Assembly: GCA_016711485.1 (NCBI GenBank)
Contig: JADJSX010000031.1
Location: 182,501 to 246,500, forward strand
Length of the DNA: 64,000 nt
Direction of reading: 5' to 3'
Source of the DNA: Leptospiraceae bacterium
GTDB taxonomy: Bacteria; Spirochaetota; Leptospiria; Leptospirales; Leptospiraceae
Position numbers and translations under genes: made by a program. Shown in pieces: positions 55,297 through 64,000 of this stretch; position 1 is the stretch's first letter; every line of letters begins with the position of its first letter. The notes below the pieces were generated by a model, which made no database searches, was not told the origin of the DNA, and saw nothing but the letters and a program-made list of their open reading frames with translations.

Positions 55297-55379
<83 letters not shown>

Positions 55380-55508
55380 AGTATCTCTCTCTTTATCTAA
55401 ATGATTTACTAGAAAAAGAAAAACGCACCGGTGCAAGTGGGGTAATTCTCTATTACCTCGGAAATCCAAATACAGAGTCCGCAAAGACACTACGTAAAAA
55501 TTATATTT

Positions 55509-55529
55509 AAAAAAAAAAAAAAAAAAAAA
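55509..55529. repeat. 21-base A run
   Basis: A poly-A tract in the split ATPase gene, directly after the TAA at 55508 in one frame. Coding-like sequence (FFYPSHNLPRLFSLKKVF) resumes after it in another frame. Length is likely to be unreliable in sequencing and variable in cells. Confidence 0.9.
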
Positions 55530-57148
55530 TTTCTTCTACCCCTCGCATAATCTTCCAAGACTTTTCTCCCTAAAGAAAGTATTCTGCTTGTATTAAAATT
55601 TCAGAAGATCCCGAAATCATAAGGCAAGACTCGCGTGTAAAAAACGATGCCCGTATTTATCTAAATGATCTATACGAAAAACTCCAATTTACAATTCGAG
55701 CCCTATTCAGAAGAGACGAATCAAAATTAGTCGCTCCCATTGGTTATGAAAAACAAGACTCTCTCCAAAAAATAGTCTCTGAGATTCTAACCAAACGATT
55801 TCCTCTCTGTCCTAAGATAAACTCCGAGTTCATCAACCGTGAGCAAATATCCCCAATTATCCGCAATACTAGAAAAAAAATCCTACGGGATATGATCTCA
55901 GGGGATACAAGTCTAGGTCTACGCGACAAAGGCTACGGTCCTGATGTAGCCATCTTTCGCAGTCTTTTCAGTGTAAAAAATGTTTTCAGAAAAGAAGACA
56001 AACGAATCGAATTCAAGTTTACTTCCCCCGAAGACTATCTAGGCAGAAAAGACGAAGGCTTAAAAAAAGTATTTGAAGCTATTCACAAGTATCTACTCGA
56101 AGAATCCGAAACTCGCAATCTAGACAGGCTCTACGAAATTCTCACTTCCGAGCCTTATGGAATGTATTCAGAAATGATTCCATTTTACTTTCTCGCAGCC
56201 CTTCTCGAAAGGTCGTATTCTTTTTCTCTCTATGAAGATGATCGATACGAAAAGGAAATCAATTCCGATATACTCGAAAAGCTACACTCGAATCCAAAGA
56301 ATTTCAAAATCCGTATTATCCGCTCGAATGCAGTCTTAGAAAAATACCTTTTAGAAATTCCAAAGATATTTACCCCCGGAGAATCGGCTCGTCTATCAAG
56401 CCAAGAAGAAGCACGGATTCTAGAAACACGAAAGATCAATGAAAATAAAATCTATCGCTCTGTGATTTCTCTTCTCTACTGGTATACCAAACTTCCCGAA
56501 TGCACACGTCAGACGAAAGAGCTTTCCGAGATTAATTCCCGTTTTCTCCAATCAATCTCTCATTCGGTGAATCCAGAAATTCTTCTCCTAGAAGAAATCC
56601 CCGAACTCTTCGGCTACGACTTAAGCACTCTAAACGAAAAAGGTCTAGTCCAATTCATCACCAAACTAAGCAGAGCCAAACAAGAAATCGCAAGCCACTA
56701 CGAATCTCTTCTCTCTCGTATGTCCGCCGACACAATAAAACTCCTAAGCGCCTATATATCTTCCCCACTAGCGCATAAAGACTTGTTATCCTCTCTCGCT
56801 CAATTTCGCTCGGAAAACGAATACAAACTAGGTCTACTCAAAACCCACGACGCCAGTTTCTTAAAACTATTCGAGCGTCTCTCTTTTAAATACGACTCCG
56901 AAACCGCACTCCTAGAATCCCTCGCCTCTCTTCTATGCGACCTCCACCCCCGCTATTGGAAAGACAATACCATTCTAGAATACGAATTCAAACTCACATC
57001 CGAACTTTCCAAGCTACATATCGCAACATTAATGTCTTCTCCTGGGGAATCGTCTCACTTAAAGATCGAGCGGATACTCACGGAATACCGTTCGCTTAGG
57101 AAAGAAGAGCGGGAAATACTGATTAAGCGATTGGAGAGTGAAAGATGA

Positions 57149-57356
57149 AGATTGTTTGCCATGGATTCGACGCGCTTCGCTTGCTCACCACAGGCGCCGT
57201 CACAGAGACACAGAGGAAGGAGTTTCACGCAAAGGCGCAAAGACGCGAAGGTGGGGGTAATAATGATTAATTGTGAATTGTTAATTATCAATGAAGCGTT
57301 GTTTCGCGTAGGGGCTGAATACATTCAGCCCTGTATTGGGAAAGAGGATTAATTAA
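57149..57356. other. Gap between the ATPase gene and the helicase operon
   Basis: No gene seen. It holds short mobile-type motifs: CACGCAAAGGCGCAAAGACG-like sequence and the palindrome GGGCTGAATACATTCAGCCC (~57311). The latter resembles the inner hairpin at 7104-7123. AAAGAGGATTAATTAA just before 57357 is the ribosome-binding site of the helicase. Confidence 0.6.
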
Positions 57357-59570
57357 ATGCCTGAACCTAAAAATCTAATGCAAAGTCAATGGTCTGTAAA
57401 TCGCTCTTATAGAACTGGAAGCGATGAAGAGCCTTTGCAATGTTACTTAGAAGGTTTAGTTAATAGTAATAATTTTGATTTGTTGTTAGGGTATTTTAGT
57501 TCTTCTGCAATAAATGTTTTATCTATTGGGTTTGCAAATTTTTTACATTCGAACGGAACTATGAGAATGATAATTAACAATGTCCTTTCTCAAGAAGATA
57601 AAGATGCAATCAGTAAAGGACAAGAAGGAAGTATTAAAAATAACCTAATAGATATTACAGATATTAAAAGGTTAAAGAGTATACTTGATGATTACGGTAA
57701 ACATTTTTTTGAATGCTTAGCTTGGTTAATTGCAAATGAAAAAATTCAGATAAAAATTATTAAGCCTAAAAATGAAAAAGGAATAGCGCATTACAAATCC
57801 GGAATATTTTCTGATGGGGAAAATCAGGTTCGGTTTAAAGCATCTTGCAATTTTACTTCATATGGATTATTAGAAAATTTAGAAGAGTTAGATATTCATC
57901 TTAGCTGGGAAAATAATCCTTCCAATAGAAATATAATTAATAGCCAACAAGAATATTTCAATACAATATTTTCCGGCAATGCAGACTTCGTTGATTACTT
58001 AGAGGTTAATGATATATTAATCGCAATCAAAGATGAATTTGGAAATAAATCCTTGCATGAATTGATAGTGCAAGAAGAAGATTTGATCGCACAGAAAAAT
58101 CAGATTATTGATAATAAGCATTTAAAAAAGTTATTCGCAAAACTAACTGAGAAATTTGAAAAAATAACTAAAGAGCCTAGGTTTCCTTATCCTAGTGGCC
58201 CGAGAGAATATCAGATTGAGGCATATAAGAAATGGGTGGAGAATAATAAGAACGGTATTTTTTCCATGGCTACAGGTACAGGAAAAACGATTACAGCGTT
58301 ATACTGCCTTTTAAGAGAATATCAAGCGGATAATAGATATAATGCAATAATCATAGTTCCAACTTTATCATTACTTAGTCAGTGGTATGAAGAAGGAAAG
58401 AAATTTAACTTTAAAAATTTTGTGTTAGTAAGTTTGGATAAAAAATGGGAAAGGGATTTACTGAGTTATATTAATATTGCATCGCTACCTAACTCTTCCT
58501 TTATAATTATTGTTACTTACGCATCTTTTAAAAAAGAGAAATTTCAAGAATATATAAAGAAACTTCCTACTTCATCCTTATTGATTGCAGACGAAGCTCA
58601 TAATTTAGGTTCGATAGATACTCTAAAAATTTTACCTAAAATAAATATTAAAAAGAGAATTGGATTATCAGCGACTCCGAATCGGAAATATGATGAGTTT
58701 GGAAATAAAGAAATTGAAAAATTTTTTAATGATAATAATCCATACGTATTTTCATTTCCTATGAAAGAGGCGATTCAAAGAAACTTCTTATGCAGATATA
58801 CTTATCATCCTCTCCTAGTTCAATTGAATGAAGAAGAGTTCGATAAATATATCGAGATAACAAAAAGAATTGTTCGTTTTTATAATCAAAGCGAGGATAA
58901 TTTTAAGAATTCTCCCGATCTGGAGAAGCTTTTACTCCTACGAAAACAAATTATTCATAAAGCAAATAATAAAAAGGAAGCTTTCAAAAATATATTAGAA
59001 ATTGAATTTAAACGAAAGGGTAATTTGAATTATACTCTTGTATATGCACCAGAAGGCATTGATAATAATTTTTCGGAAGTTGAAATGGAATTTGAGAATT
59101 CAGAAGATATTATTCTTTTAGATGAATATTCCAGAATCGTTAGAGATATAGATAGAAAAATAATGGTATCTCAATTTATTGCAAATACGCAAAATAGAGA
59201 TAAGCTGCTAAAGGATTTCGAGAAAGGTGACGTGCATGTTTTAGTATCCATGAAATGTTTAGATGAAGGCATTGATGTACCTAGGTCTGAGGTTGCCATT
59301 TTTTGTGCAAGTACCGGTAACCCGAGGCAATTTATTCAAAGAAGGGGTCGAGTGCTAAGACCACATGTAGATAAAACATTCGCAAGAATCTATGATTTAG
59401 TTGTTATTCCTCCTCTTATGAATAATGGGATGTATGCTATGGAAAGAAATCTAGTTAAAAATGAATTAGAAAGAGTAATCGAGTTTGCTGACTTATCAAT
59501 GAATAAAATGGAAACTTATACATTATTTCGAAATATCCTAAAAGACTATAATTTATCATTCACAAAATAA
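57357..59570 (+). CDS. SF2 helicase with N-terminal PLD-like nuclease domain
   Basis: 737 residues. A PLD-like domain at ~20-200 (LLLGYFSSSAINVLSIGFAN, HYKSGIFSDG near 145, CNFTSYGLLENLEELDIHL) with an H-x-K pair and a later asparagine; a second HKD is not obvious. An SF2 helicase core follows: motif I SMATGTGKT at ~303, motif II DEAH at ~411, SATPNR, and motif VI QRRGRVLRP at ~662. Proteins of this architecture are restriction-type effectors in phage defence and DNA-phosphorothioation neighbourhoods. It is the first gene of a tight operon and follows a GAGG site. Intact. Confidence 0.88.
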   Translation: MPEPKNLMQSQWSVNRSYRTGSDEEPLQCYLEGLVNSNNFDLLLGYFSSSAINVLSIGFANFLHSNGTMRMIINNVLSQEDKDAISKGQEGSIKNNLIDITDIKRLKSILDDYGKHFFECLAWLIANEKIQIKIIKPKNEKGIAHYKSGIFSDGENQVRFKASCNFTSYGLLENLEELDIHLSWENNPSNRNIINSQQEYFNTIFSGNADFVDYLEVNDILIAIKDEFGNKSLHELIVQEEDLIAQKNQIIDNKHLKKLFAKLTEKFEKITKEPRFPYPSGPREYQIEAYKKWVENNKNGIFSMATGTGKTITALYCLLREYQADNRYNAIIIVPTLSLLSQWYEEGKKFNFKNFVLVSLDKKWERDLLSYINIASLPNSSFIIIVTYASFKKEKFQEYIKKLPTSSLLIADEAHNLGSIDTLKILPKINIKKRIGLSATPNRKYDEFGNKEIEKFFNDNNPYVFSFPMKEAIQRNFLCRYTYHPLLVQLNEEEFDKYIEITKRIVRFYNQSEDNFKNSPDLEKLLLLRKQIIHKANNKKEAFKNILEIEFKRKGNLNYTLVYAPEGIDNNFSEVEMEFENSEDIILLDEYSRIVRDIDRKIMVSQFIANTQNRDKLLKDFEKGDVHVLVSMKCLDEGIDVPRSEVAIFCASTGNPRQFIQRRGRVLRPHVDKTFARIYDLVVIPPLMNNGMYAMERNLVKNELERVIEFADLSMNKMETYTLFRNILKDYNLSFTK

Positions 59571-59582
59571 AGGAGAGCAGGA

Positions 59583-59819
59583 ATGGCAAAGAAAGATAGA
59601 ATTTTAAATGAATTTTATAAACATGAGGCAATTACAAATAATCCGCAGATTATTAAAGAGACTTTACCCAAAAAGGTAGAGGATGCAAAGAATAGCGATA
59701 ATTTACTAATAGCCGCTCTTGGAATTATTGTTGAACAAATCGATAAAGGAACATCGAGTGCTGAAGGTATCGATGCTCTAATTATGAAGAAAATTAATGC
59801 ATTGAGGACAAAATCATGA
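59583..59819 (+). CDS. Small hypothetical operon protein
   Basis: 78 residues, helical and charged (MAKKDRILNEFYKHEAITNN, VEDAKNSDNLLIAALGIIVE). It has a good ribosome-binding site (AAAGGAGAGCAGG) and overlaps the SMC-like ATPase gene by four bases, so it is made together with it. It may be an adaptor or subunit of the ATPase. No family recognised. Confidence 0.75.
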   Translation: MAKKDRILNEFYKHEAITNNPQIIKETLPKKVEDAKNSDNLLIAALGIIVEQIDKGTSSAEGIDALIMKKINALRTKS

Positions 59820-61960
59820 TTATAAGTAAAATAGTTATTGAGAATTTTTTATGCTATTTTGATAAGAAAACATTTAATCTTTCCAGCGGGTTAAATATTA
59901 TTCTCGGTGAAAATGGAGAAGGGAAAACGAAATTCTATGAAGCATTAGATTGGATGTTTATGGGATCAGTGGAAGGAAATGTGCAGAAATTAAATGAATT
60001 AATTTCCGCTAAGAAAAAAAAAGAAACAAAAGTAGGAAGCAGTTTCGATGTTTCCGTAACGATTGAAGTAAGGCAGTTTAATGAAACAAAGAATGTTAAA
60101 AAATCGTTTATTGTAAAGAAAGAATCAGAAACAATTTTTAATACATCGACTATTTCTGTCACGAGTACGATAGAAAAAACAAATGGTACCCATGAAACTG
60201 TTGATGGTAATATATTAGATTCAATATTCCCATTTCAATATCGTAAATTTTCAATGTTTAAAGGAGAACAGGAGTTTAAAGTTTTAGAACGTGAAGGCTC
60301 ATTTGATATATTAGTAGAAACTTTCTCTGAGTCAAAAGTATACGACAAGTTTGCACAAACTATAACAGAAATGAAAAAAATTAGGGAAAAATTAATTAGT
60401 CAAGAGGGAAAAAGATCTCAAAGTGAAATATTAAAATATGCCAAAACTAAAAATGCAATCGATGAAAAAGAAAAAGAAAAGAAAAGCTTAGCTGATAAGT
60501 TTGATGTTGTAATTGAAAATAAAAATTCACTAGAACAACATATAAAGCAGCATGAAAGTTCTGTTGCAAATTCAGAAGAAATAGAACAGTTGAATAAAAA
60601 TATAGATAAGTTACAGGAAAACATAAAAGAAAAAAGAAGCTTGATTAATGAAGATTATACAAAGTCTCTATTCGATGAAAAATGGATTTTACGAAATTTT
60701 AAAGTTATTCTTGATGAATATTCAAGTAAAATAGAAAATTTTTCTATCGAGCGAAGAAAGCAAGAAGCAGAGTTTCAACGGCAAAAGGGATATAAAGAAG
60801 CTCAGGATGATATTAAAATGGGGAAGAATGGCAACTTGCCATTCGATGTACCGTCAGTAGATATTATGAAAGAAATGCTTACTGATGAAATTTGTAAAAT
60901 TTGCAATAGACCAGCGCATAAGGGATCAGAACCATATAAGTTTATGGAGGCAAGATTAGATGATTACAAAAAAATAGTAGCAGGCGGAGCTCGCAAGAAA
61001 AAGGAAACGCTGCTTTTTCCGAATGAATATTTAGGAAAATTGAAACCTATTCTTGACATGCATTTATATAATCGCTTATCCCCGGAAGAAATAACAGAAA
61101 GTATAAATCAGAGAAAAGAAAATAATCGTGTTTTAATAGAAGCAATTAGTGAATTGAATTTAAAATTAGAAGCGGAGGAGGAAAAGAAAGCAAAAATTAT
61201 TTCTTTTTCGAATGAAACGGAGGAAGCGTCGCATAATAATTTAATTGATTATCGTAAATGGATAGAAGATTTACAAGATTGTAAAAGAGACGTAGAAAAT
61301 CTTACTCGAAATATTATGCAAATAGATTCAGAAATAAAATCTTTGTATGAAGAAGCAAAAAATTACAATACAACGAAAGATCCAATCTTTACAACGGCTA
61401 GAGATTTATATGAATCCTTATCAAAAATCATTTTTGATACTAAAGATAGGAAGTTTGACGATTTCATTAATAATTTGCAAACAGAATCTAATGCAATTTT
61501 TAGAAAGATTAATATAGATGCTTTTAAAGGTTATATTAATTTTGAGAAAATTCAATCTGGAACGAACATAAGAATTCATGTAGCGTTAAATGAAGATAAT
61601 GGAAAATTTTCGAATCCAAATGACTCTCTAAAAACTGCCATGCATATATCTATCTTGTTCGCTATTTCAAAATTGGCTAAAGATTTCAGTTCAGATGACT
61701 ATCCAATGATTTTTGATGCCCCTACATCGACTTTCGGAGAATTTAAAACAACCAATTTTCTAAATATATTAAATGAAGTTGGTAACCAAAAAATACTTCT
61801 TATAAAGGATTTTATAACAAGAGATTCCGCAACAGGTACATTGAAAGTTAAGGATGACTTTCAAAAAATAATACGAGATAAGGCGTTTTGGGTAAAGTTA
61901 CAGCGACCTTTTAATGAGCATGATCTTAGTACAATTAATACAGAGGTAGTGGAGTTATAA
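59816..61960 (+). CDS. SMC/Rad50-like (DndD-type) ATPase with CxxC hook
   Basis: 714 residues. The head is split: N-terminal IENFLCYFDKKTFNLSSGLN and Walker A IILGENGEGKTKFYEALD at ~29-46, and C-terminal LKTAMHISILFAIS plus Walker B YPMIFDAPTSTFGE near 631. Long coiled-coil arms (EKEKEKKSLADKFDVVIENK, RDVENLTRNIMQIDSEIKSL) fold at a central EICKICNRPAHKG near 358, a CxxC zinc-hook-like turn as in Rad50. Such ATPases bind DNA ends or structures; the layout resembles DndD and other defence ATPases. It overlaps the preceding small gene, and the next starts two bases after. Confidence 0.88.
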   Translation: MIISKIVIENFLCYFDKKTFNLSSGLNIILGENGEGKTKFYEALDWMFMGSVEGNVQKLNELISAKKKKETKVGSSFDVSVTIEVRQFNETKNVKKSFIVKKESETIFNTSTISVTSTIEKTNGTHETVDGNILDSIFPFQYRKFSMFKGEQEFKVLEREGSFDILVETFSESKVYDKFAQTITEMKKIREKLISQEGKRSQSEILKYAKTKNAIDEKEKEKKSLADKFDVVIENKNSLEQHIKQHESSVANSEEIEQLNKNIDKLQENIKEKRSLINEDYTKSLFDEKWILRNFKVILDEYSSKIENFSIERRKQEAEFQRQKGYKEAQDDIKMGKNGNLPFDVPSVDIMKEMLTDEICKICNRPAHKGSEPYKFMEARLDDYKKIVAGGARKKKETLLFPNEYLGKLKPILDMHLYNRLSPEEITESINQRKENNRVLIEAISELNLKLEAEEEKKAKIISFSNETEEASHNNLIDYRKWIEDLQDCKRDVENLTRNIMQIDSEIKSLYEEAKNYNTTKDPIFTTARDLYESLSKIIFDTKDRKFDDFINNLQTESNAIFRKINIDAFKGYINFEKIQSGTNIRIHVALNEDNGKFSNPNDSLKTAMHISILFAISKLAKDFSSDDYPMIFDAPTSTFGEFKTTNFLNILNEVGNQKILLIKDFITRDSATGTLKVKDDFQKIIRDKAFWVKLQRPFNEHDLSTINTEVVEL

Positions 61961-61962
61961 CG

Positions 61963-62493
61963 ATGCAAGATTTTAATATATTTAACAAATGGGCAACTAA
62001 GATTCCTAAATATGATCAAAAATTCTCAGAGATTCTTTTTGACACACTTTCCAAAAAAGGAGGAGGATCAGATAAAGATCAAAAGTTTTTAGGAAAACAT
62101 TTTAATACAAATTACGAGTTATACATATATTGTTTCTTCCTCGGCTTGTATAATAATGAAAGAATTGAGATTCCGCCTGAGGCAAAGAAAATAGATTTTA
62201 GTCACCCCATACAGCATTGGGGGAGTAAAGGAAATAGAAATGATCGTAAAGATTTTACTATTTTACAAGAAAGTATTTTCATTGCGTGTATGGCTAGAAC
62301 AGAAATTCAACTAATTGAATTAGAAAAGGGAACTATTGATTTAGATTTAGTAGTAACAAATTTATTAAAAACTTTAGAGAGTTATACAAATGGTGGATTG
62401 ACGCTACTGAAAGAAGAATTGGATCTAAATAAAAATTTTGGAATGTTAGATGAGGCATTTCTCGATTTAATTTTTAAACATCAAAGCCATTAA
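61963..62493 (+). CDS. Hypothetical protein encoded with the SMC-like ATPase
   Basis: 176 residues, beginning two bases after the ATPase stop. Sequence features: MQDFNIFNKWATKIPKYDQK, GGGSDKDQKFLGKHFNTNYE, YIYCFFLGLYNNERIEIPPE, and a region HPIQHWGSKGNRNDRKDFTI with a basic HWGSKGNR turn. It looks helical and soluble, without nuclease motifs I can recognise. Small partner proteins next to DndD-type ATPases exist (DndE-like), but this is longer and I do not see DndE similarity. Probably a structural or DNA-binding partner. Confidence 0.75.
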   Translation: MQDFNIFNKWATKIPKYDQKFSEILFDTLSKKGGGSDKDQKFLGKHFNTNYELYIYCFFLGLYNNERIEIPPEAKKIDFSHPIQHWGSKGNRNDRKDFTILQESIFIACMARTEIQLIELEKGTIDLDLVVTNLLKTLESYTNGGLTLLKEELDLNKNFGMLDEAFLDLIFKHQSH

Positions 62494-62515
62494 ATCGGCG
62501 ACTAACCATCACACC

Positions 62516-64000
62516 ATGAACCTAGCTAAACTCTTTTCACGTGCGGATGATGAGATCATCCAAGATATAATCGGGCATACATCGATTAGCCTGTTGCAGA
62601 AGGTGATGCCGGAAAAGGCTACGCCTTCGCAGTTGAAGAAGTTGGTGGTGGAGTTATTTCATTATGAAGGGTTGTTATTAAAGGATGATACTAGAGCGCA
62701 TATCATTGATTTGCTGCGGACAGATGAAATACAGAGTTTGCATGGTAGTTTGGGATTACGTGCAAATGGAAGTTTTTATGAGAGCTTAAAGAGATTAAAG
62801 TTTGAAAGAGGATCGGAGAAAGAAGAGATTCTATTTACATTCTTTGAATTAAAAGTTCCCGAGTTAGATAAGAAAGTTGTCGTTCTGCCAGTGGAAGAGA
62901 CTGATTCGAGTTATGCGCTATTTTCTCATCAAAGAAAAGCGATTCGGGAATTAGAAGACCGTTTGAATCATGGGGCTGAGAGGATAATTCTGCATATGCC
63001 CACTGGATCGGGTAAGACTAGAACTACGATGAATTATATCTGTGATTTTCTTCGTAAGAAGGAACCGTCAGTTGTTATATGGCTTGCATACAGTGAGGAA
63101 TTATGCGAGCAAGCGGTGGGTGAGTTTAAGAAAGCTTGGAAGTCGATTGGAAATAGAAAGATTAAAGTGCAAAGATTTTATTCTACTTCGCAATGGGAAG
63201 ATGGAATGGAAGACGGAATAATAGTTGCCGGACTAGCCAAGATGTATAGTGCGATTCGAAAAAATGAAATCCAGTTTATCAATGATTTATCGGATAAAGT
63301 TTCACTTATCATAATGGATGAAGCACACCAAGCAGTTGCCGAGTCTTACAATCGAATTTTACAAATCCTAAGTCGCAAACAAAATGTATCTATCATTGGA
63401 TTAACCGCAACTCCTGGTAGAAGTTATTTGAATATAGAAGAAGATGAAAAACTAGCGAGCTTCTTTCATCGAAATAAGATTACTTTAAAAGTAGATGGAT
63501 ATAAAAATCCAATTGATTATCTTACGGATAATGGATATTTGGCGAAAGTTACCTTTGAGCCATTGATGCATAAAGGTGGTAACACTATCTCAGATGCCGA
63601 TATTGCAAAAATAGAAAAAGAATTAGATTTAAGTGAAGAAGTTTTAATCAAGCTAGGTAAAGACGAGATTAGAAATGCTGCAATCCTTTCTAAATTAAAA
63701 TCTCTTGTTCTTCGTCATAAAAGAATTATGTTTTTCTCTGCCTCTGTGGAACATTCCAACTTAATTGCATTTATGTTACGAGCCATCGGCATAACGGCAT
63801 TTTCAGTTACAGGACAGACCCCATCAAGCGAGAGAGCGAAAGTAATTCGACAATACAAATCAGATGAGGATACTCCGTTTGTCCTCTGCAACTATGGAAT
63901 CTTTACCACAGGCTTTGATGCGCCTAAGACAAGTTGTGCGATGATCGCAAGACCAACTAAATCGCTTGTTCTTTATTCCCAAATGGTAGGAAGAGCGATA
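62516..64000 (+). CDS. SF2 DEAD/DEAH helicase, runs off right edge
   Basis: 495 codons are visible from ATG 62516, open to the end of the window, so the C-terminus is missing. A non-catalytic N-terminal ~130 residues (LFSRADDEIIQDIIGHTSIS, LRANGSFYESLKRL) leads to the helicase core: SHQRKAIRELEDRL, motif I MPTGSGKT at ~162, motif II DEAH at ~267, TATPGR at ~297, and motif VI beginning QMVGRAI at the right edge. The start is 22 bases after the preceding gene, so it belongs to the same operon. It is likely a second remodelling or restriction helicase of the system. Confidence 0.88.
   Translation, partial: MNLAKLFSRADDEIIQDIIGHTSISLLQKVMPEKATPSQLKKLVVELFHYEGLLLKDDTRAHIIDLLRTDEIQSLHGSLGLRANGSFYESLKRLKFERGSEKEEILFTFFELKVPELDKKVVVLPVEETDSSYALFSHQRKAIRELEDRLNHGAERIILHMPTGSGKTRTTMNYICDFLRKKEPSVVIWLAYSEELCEQAVGEFKKAWKSIGNRKIKVQRFYSTSQWEDGMEDGIIVAGLAKMYSAIRKNEIQFINDLSDKVSLIIMDEAHQAVAESYNRILQILSRKQNVSIIGLTATPGRSYLNIEEDEKLASFFHRNKITLKVDGYKNPIDYLTDNGYLAKVTFEPLMHKGGNTISDADIAKIEKELDLSEEVLIKLGKDEIRNAAILSKLKSLVLRHKRIMFFSASVEHSNLIAFMLRAIGITAFSVTGQTPSSERAKVIRQYKSDEDTPFVLCNYGIFTTGFDAPKTSCAMIARPTKSLVLYSQMVGRAI

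Noticed and set aside
57152..57352. 66-codon frame before the helicase
   Set aside because: It is made of dispersed repeat motifs and a palindrome and has no family features.

Overview
The window is AT-rich DNA that reads as a spirochaete chromosome, most likely Leptospiraceae. The evidence is a leptospiral-type FlaB core flagellin, many short lipoproteins with spirochaetal lipoboxes, several SpoIIE-type phosphatases, and housekeeping genes (rplU-prp-rpmA, typA, radA, engB, tilS, nuoG/nuoI, pabBC) scattered singly rather than in long operons.

Layout. 1-4 kb is a pile of insertion sequences. The tail of an IS21-type istA/istB pair is followed by 18 bases identical to the 3' end of 16S rRNA. 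Next comes a decayed ISAs1 element whose terminal repeat lies inside the 3' end of a frameshifted IS4/Tn5-type transposase. 4-5.5 kb holds a beheaded lipoprotein gene and two intact putative lipoprotein genes. flaB with its terminator is at 5.9-6.8 kb. 6.8-12.3 kb is repeat-rich: one intact lipoprotein gene and three decayed paralogues (two split at the same codon by a 111-bp TA-flanked MITE), a secreted PEP/pyruvate-binding protein, and a DUF433 antitoxin with only a stub of its DUF5615 toxin. 12.5-45 kb is mostly ordinary chromosome: a lytic transglycosylase, a PabB-PabC fusion, PilZ, MaoC and outer-membrane proteins, two SpoIIE phosphatases, L21-Prp-L27, TypA, RadA, RNase D, a GH36 glycosidase, EngB, a 2318-residue Calx-beta/NHL/LamG lipoprotein, TilS (split at a homopolymer) and NuoI/NuoG.

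45-64 kb is an accessory island with the character of a defence island. A PAPS-reductase-like gene, an IS200/RAYT-type transposase, a DUF6266 protein, an HNH nuclease and a DUF3800 protein are separated from one another by five copies of a ~122-bp palindromic REPIN-like repeat. The 5' end of a large P-loop ATPase gene, with its upstream region, occurs three times. One copy is cut down to a 20-codon leader that overlaps the DUF3800 start. One is truncated and followed by a group II intron. One continues as a ~1100-residue gene that carries an in-frame (ACAG)18 tract, a 21-A run and further frameshifts. A tight operon follows: a PLD-domain SF2 helicase, a 78-residue protein, an SMC/DndD-like ATPase with a central CxxC hook, a 176-residue protein, and a second SF2 helicase that runs off the right edge.

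The most interesting candidates are this ATPase-helicase-SMC operon with its possible phase-variable ATPase, the REPIN/transposase-bounded cassette layout, and a structured RNA candidate overlapping the 3' end of the DUF3800 gene. All functions are inferred from reading motifs; no database search was run.
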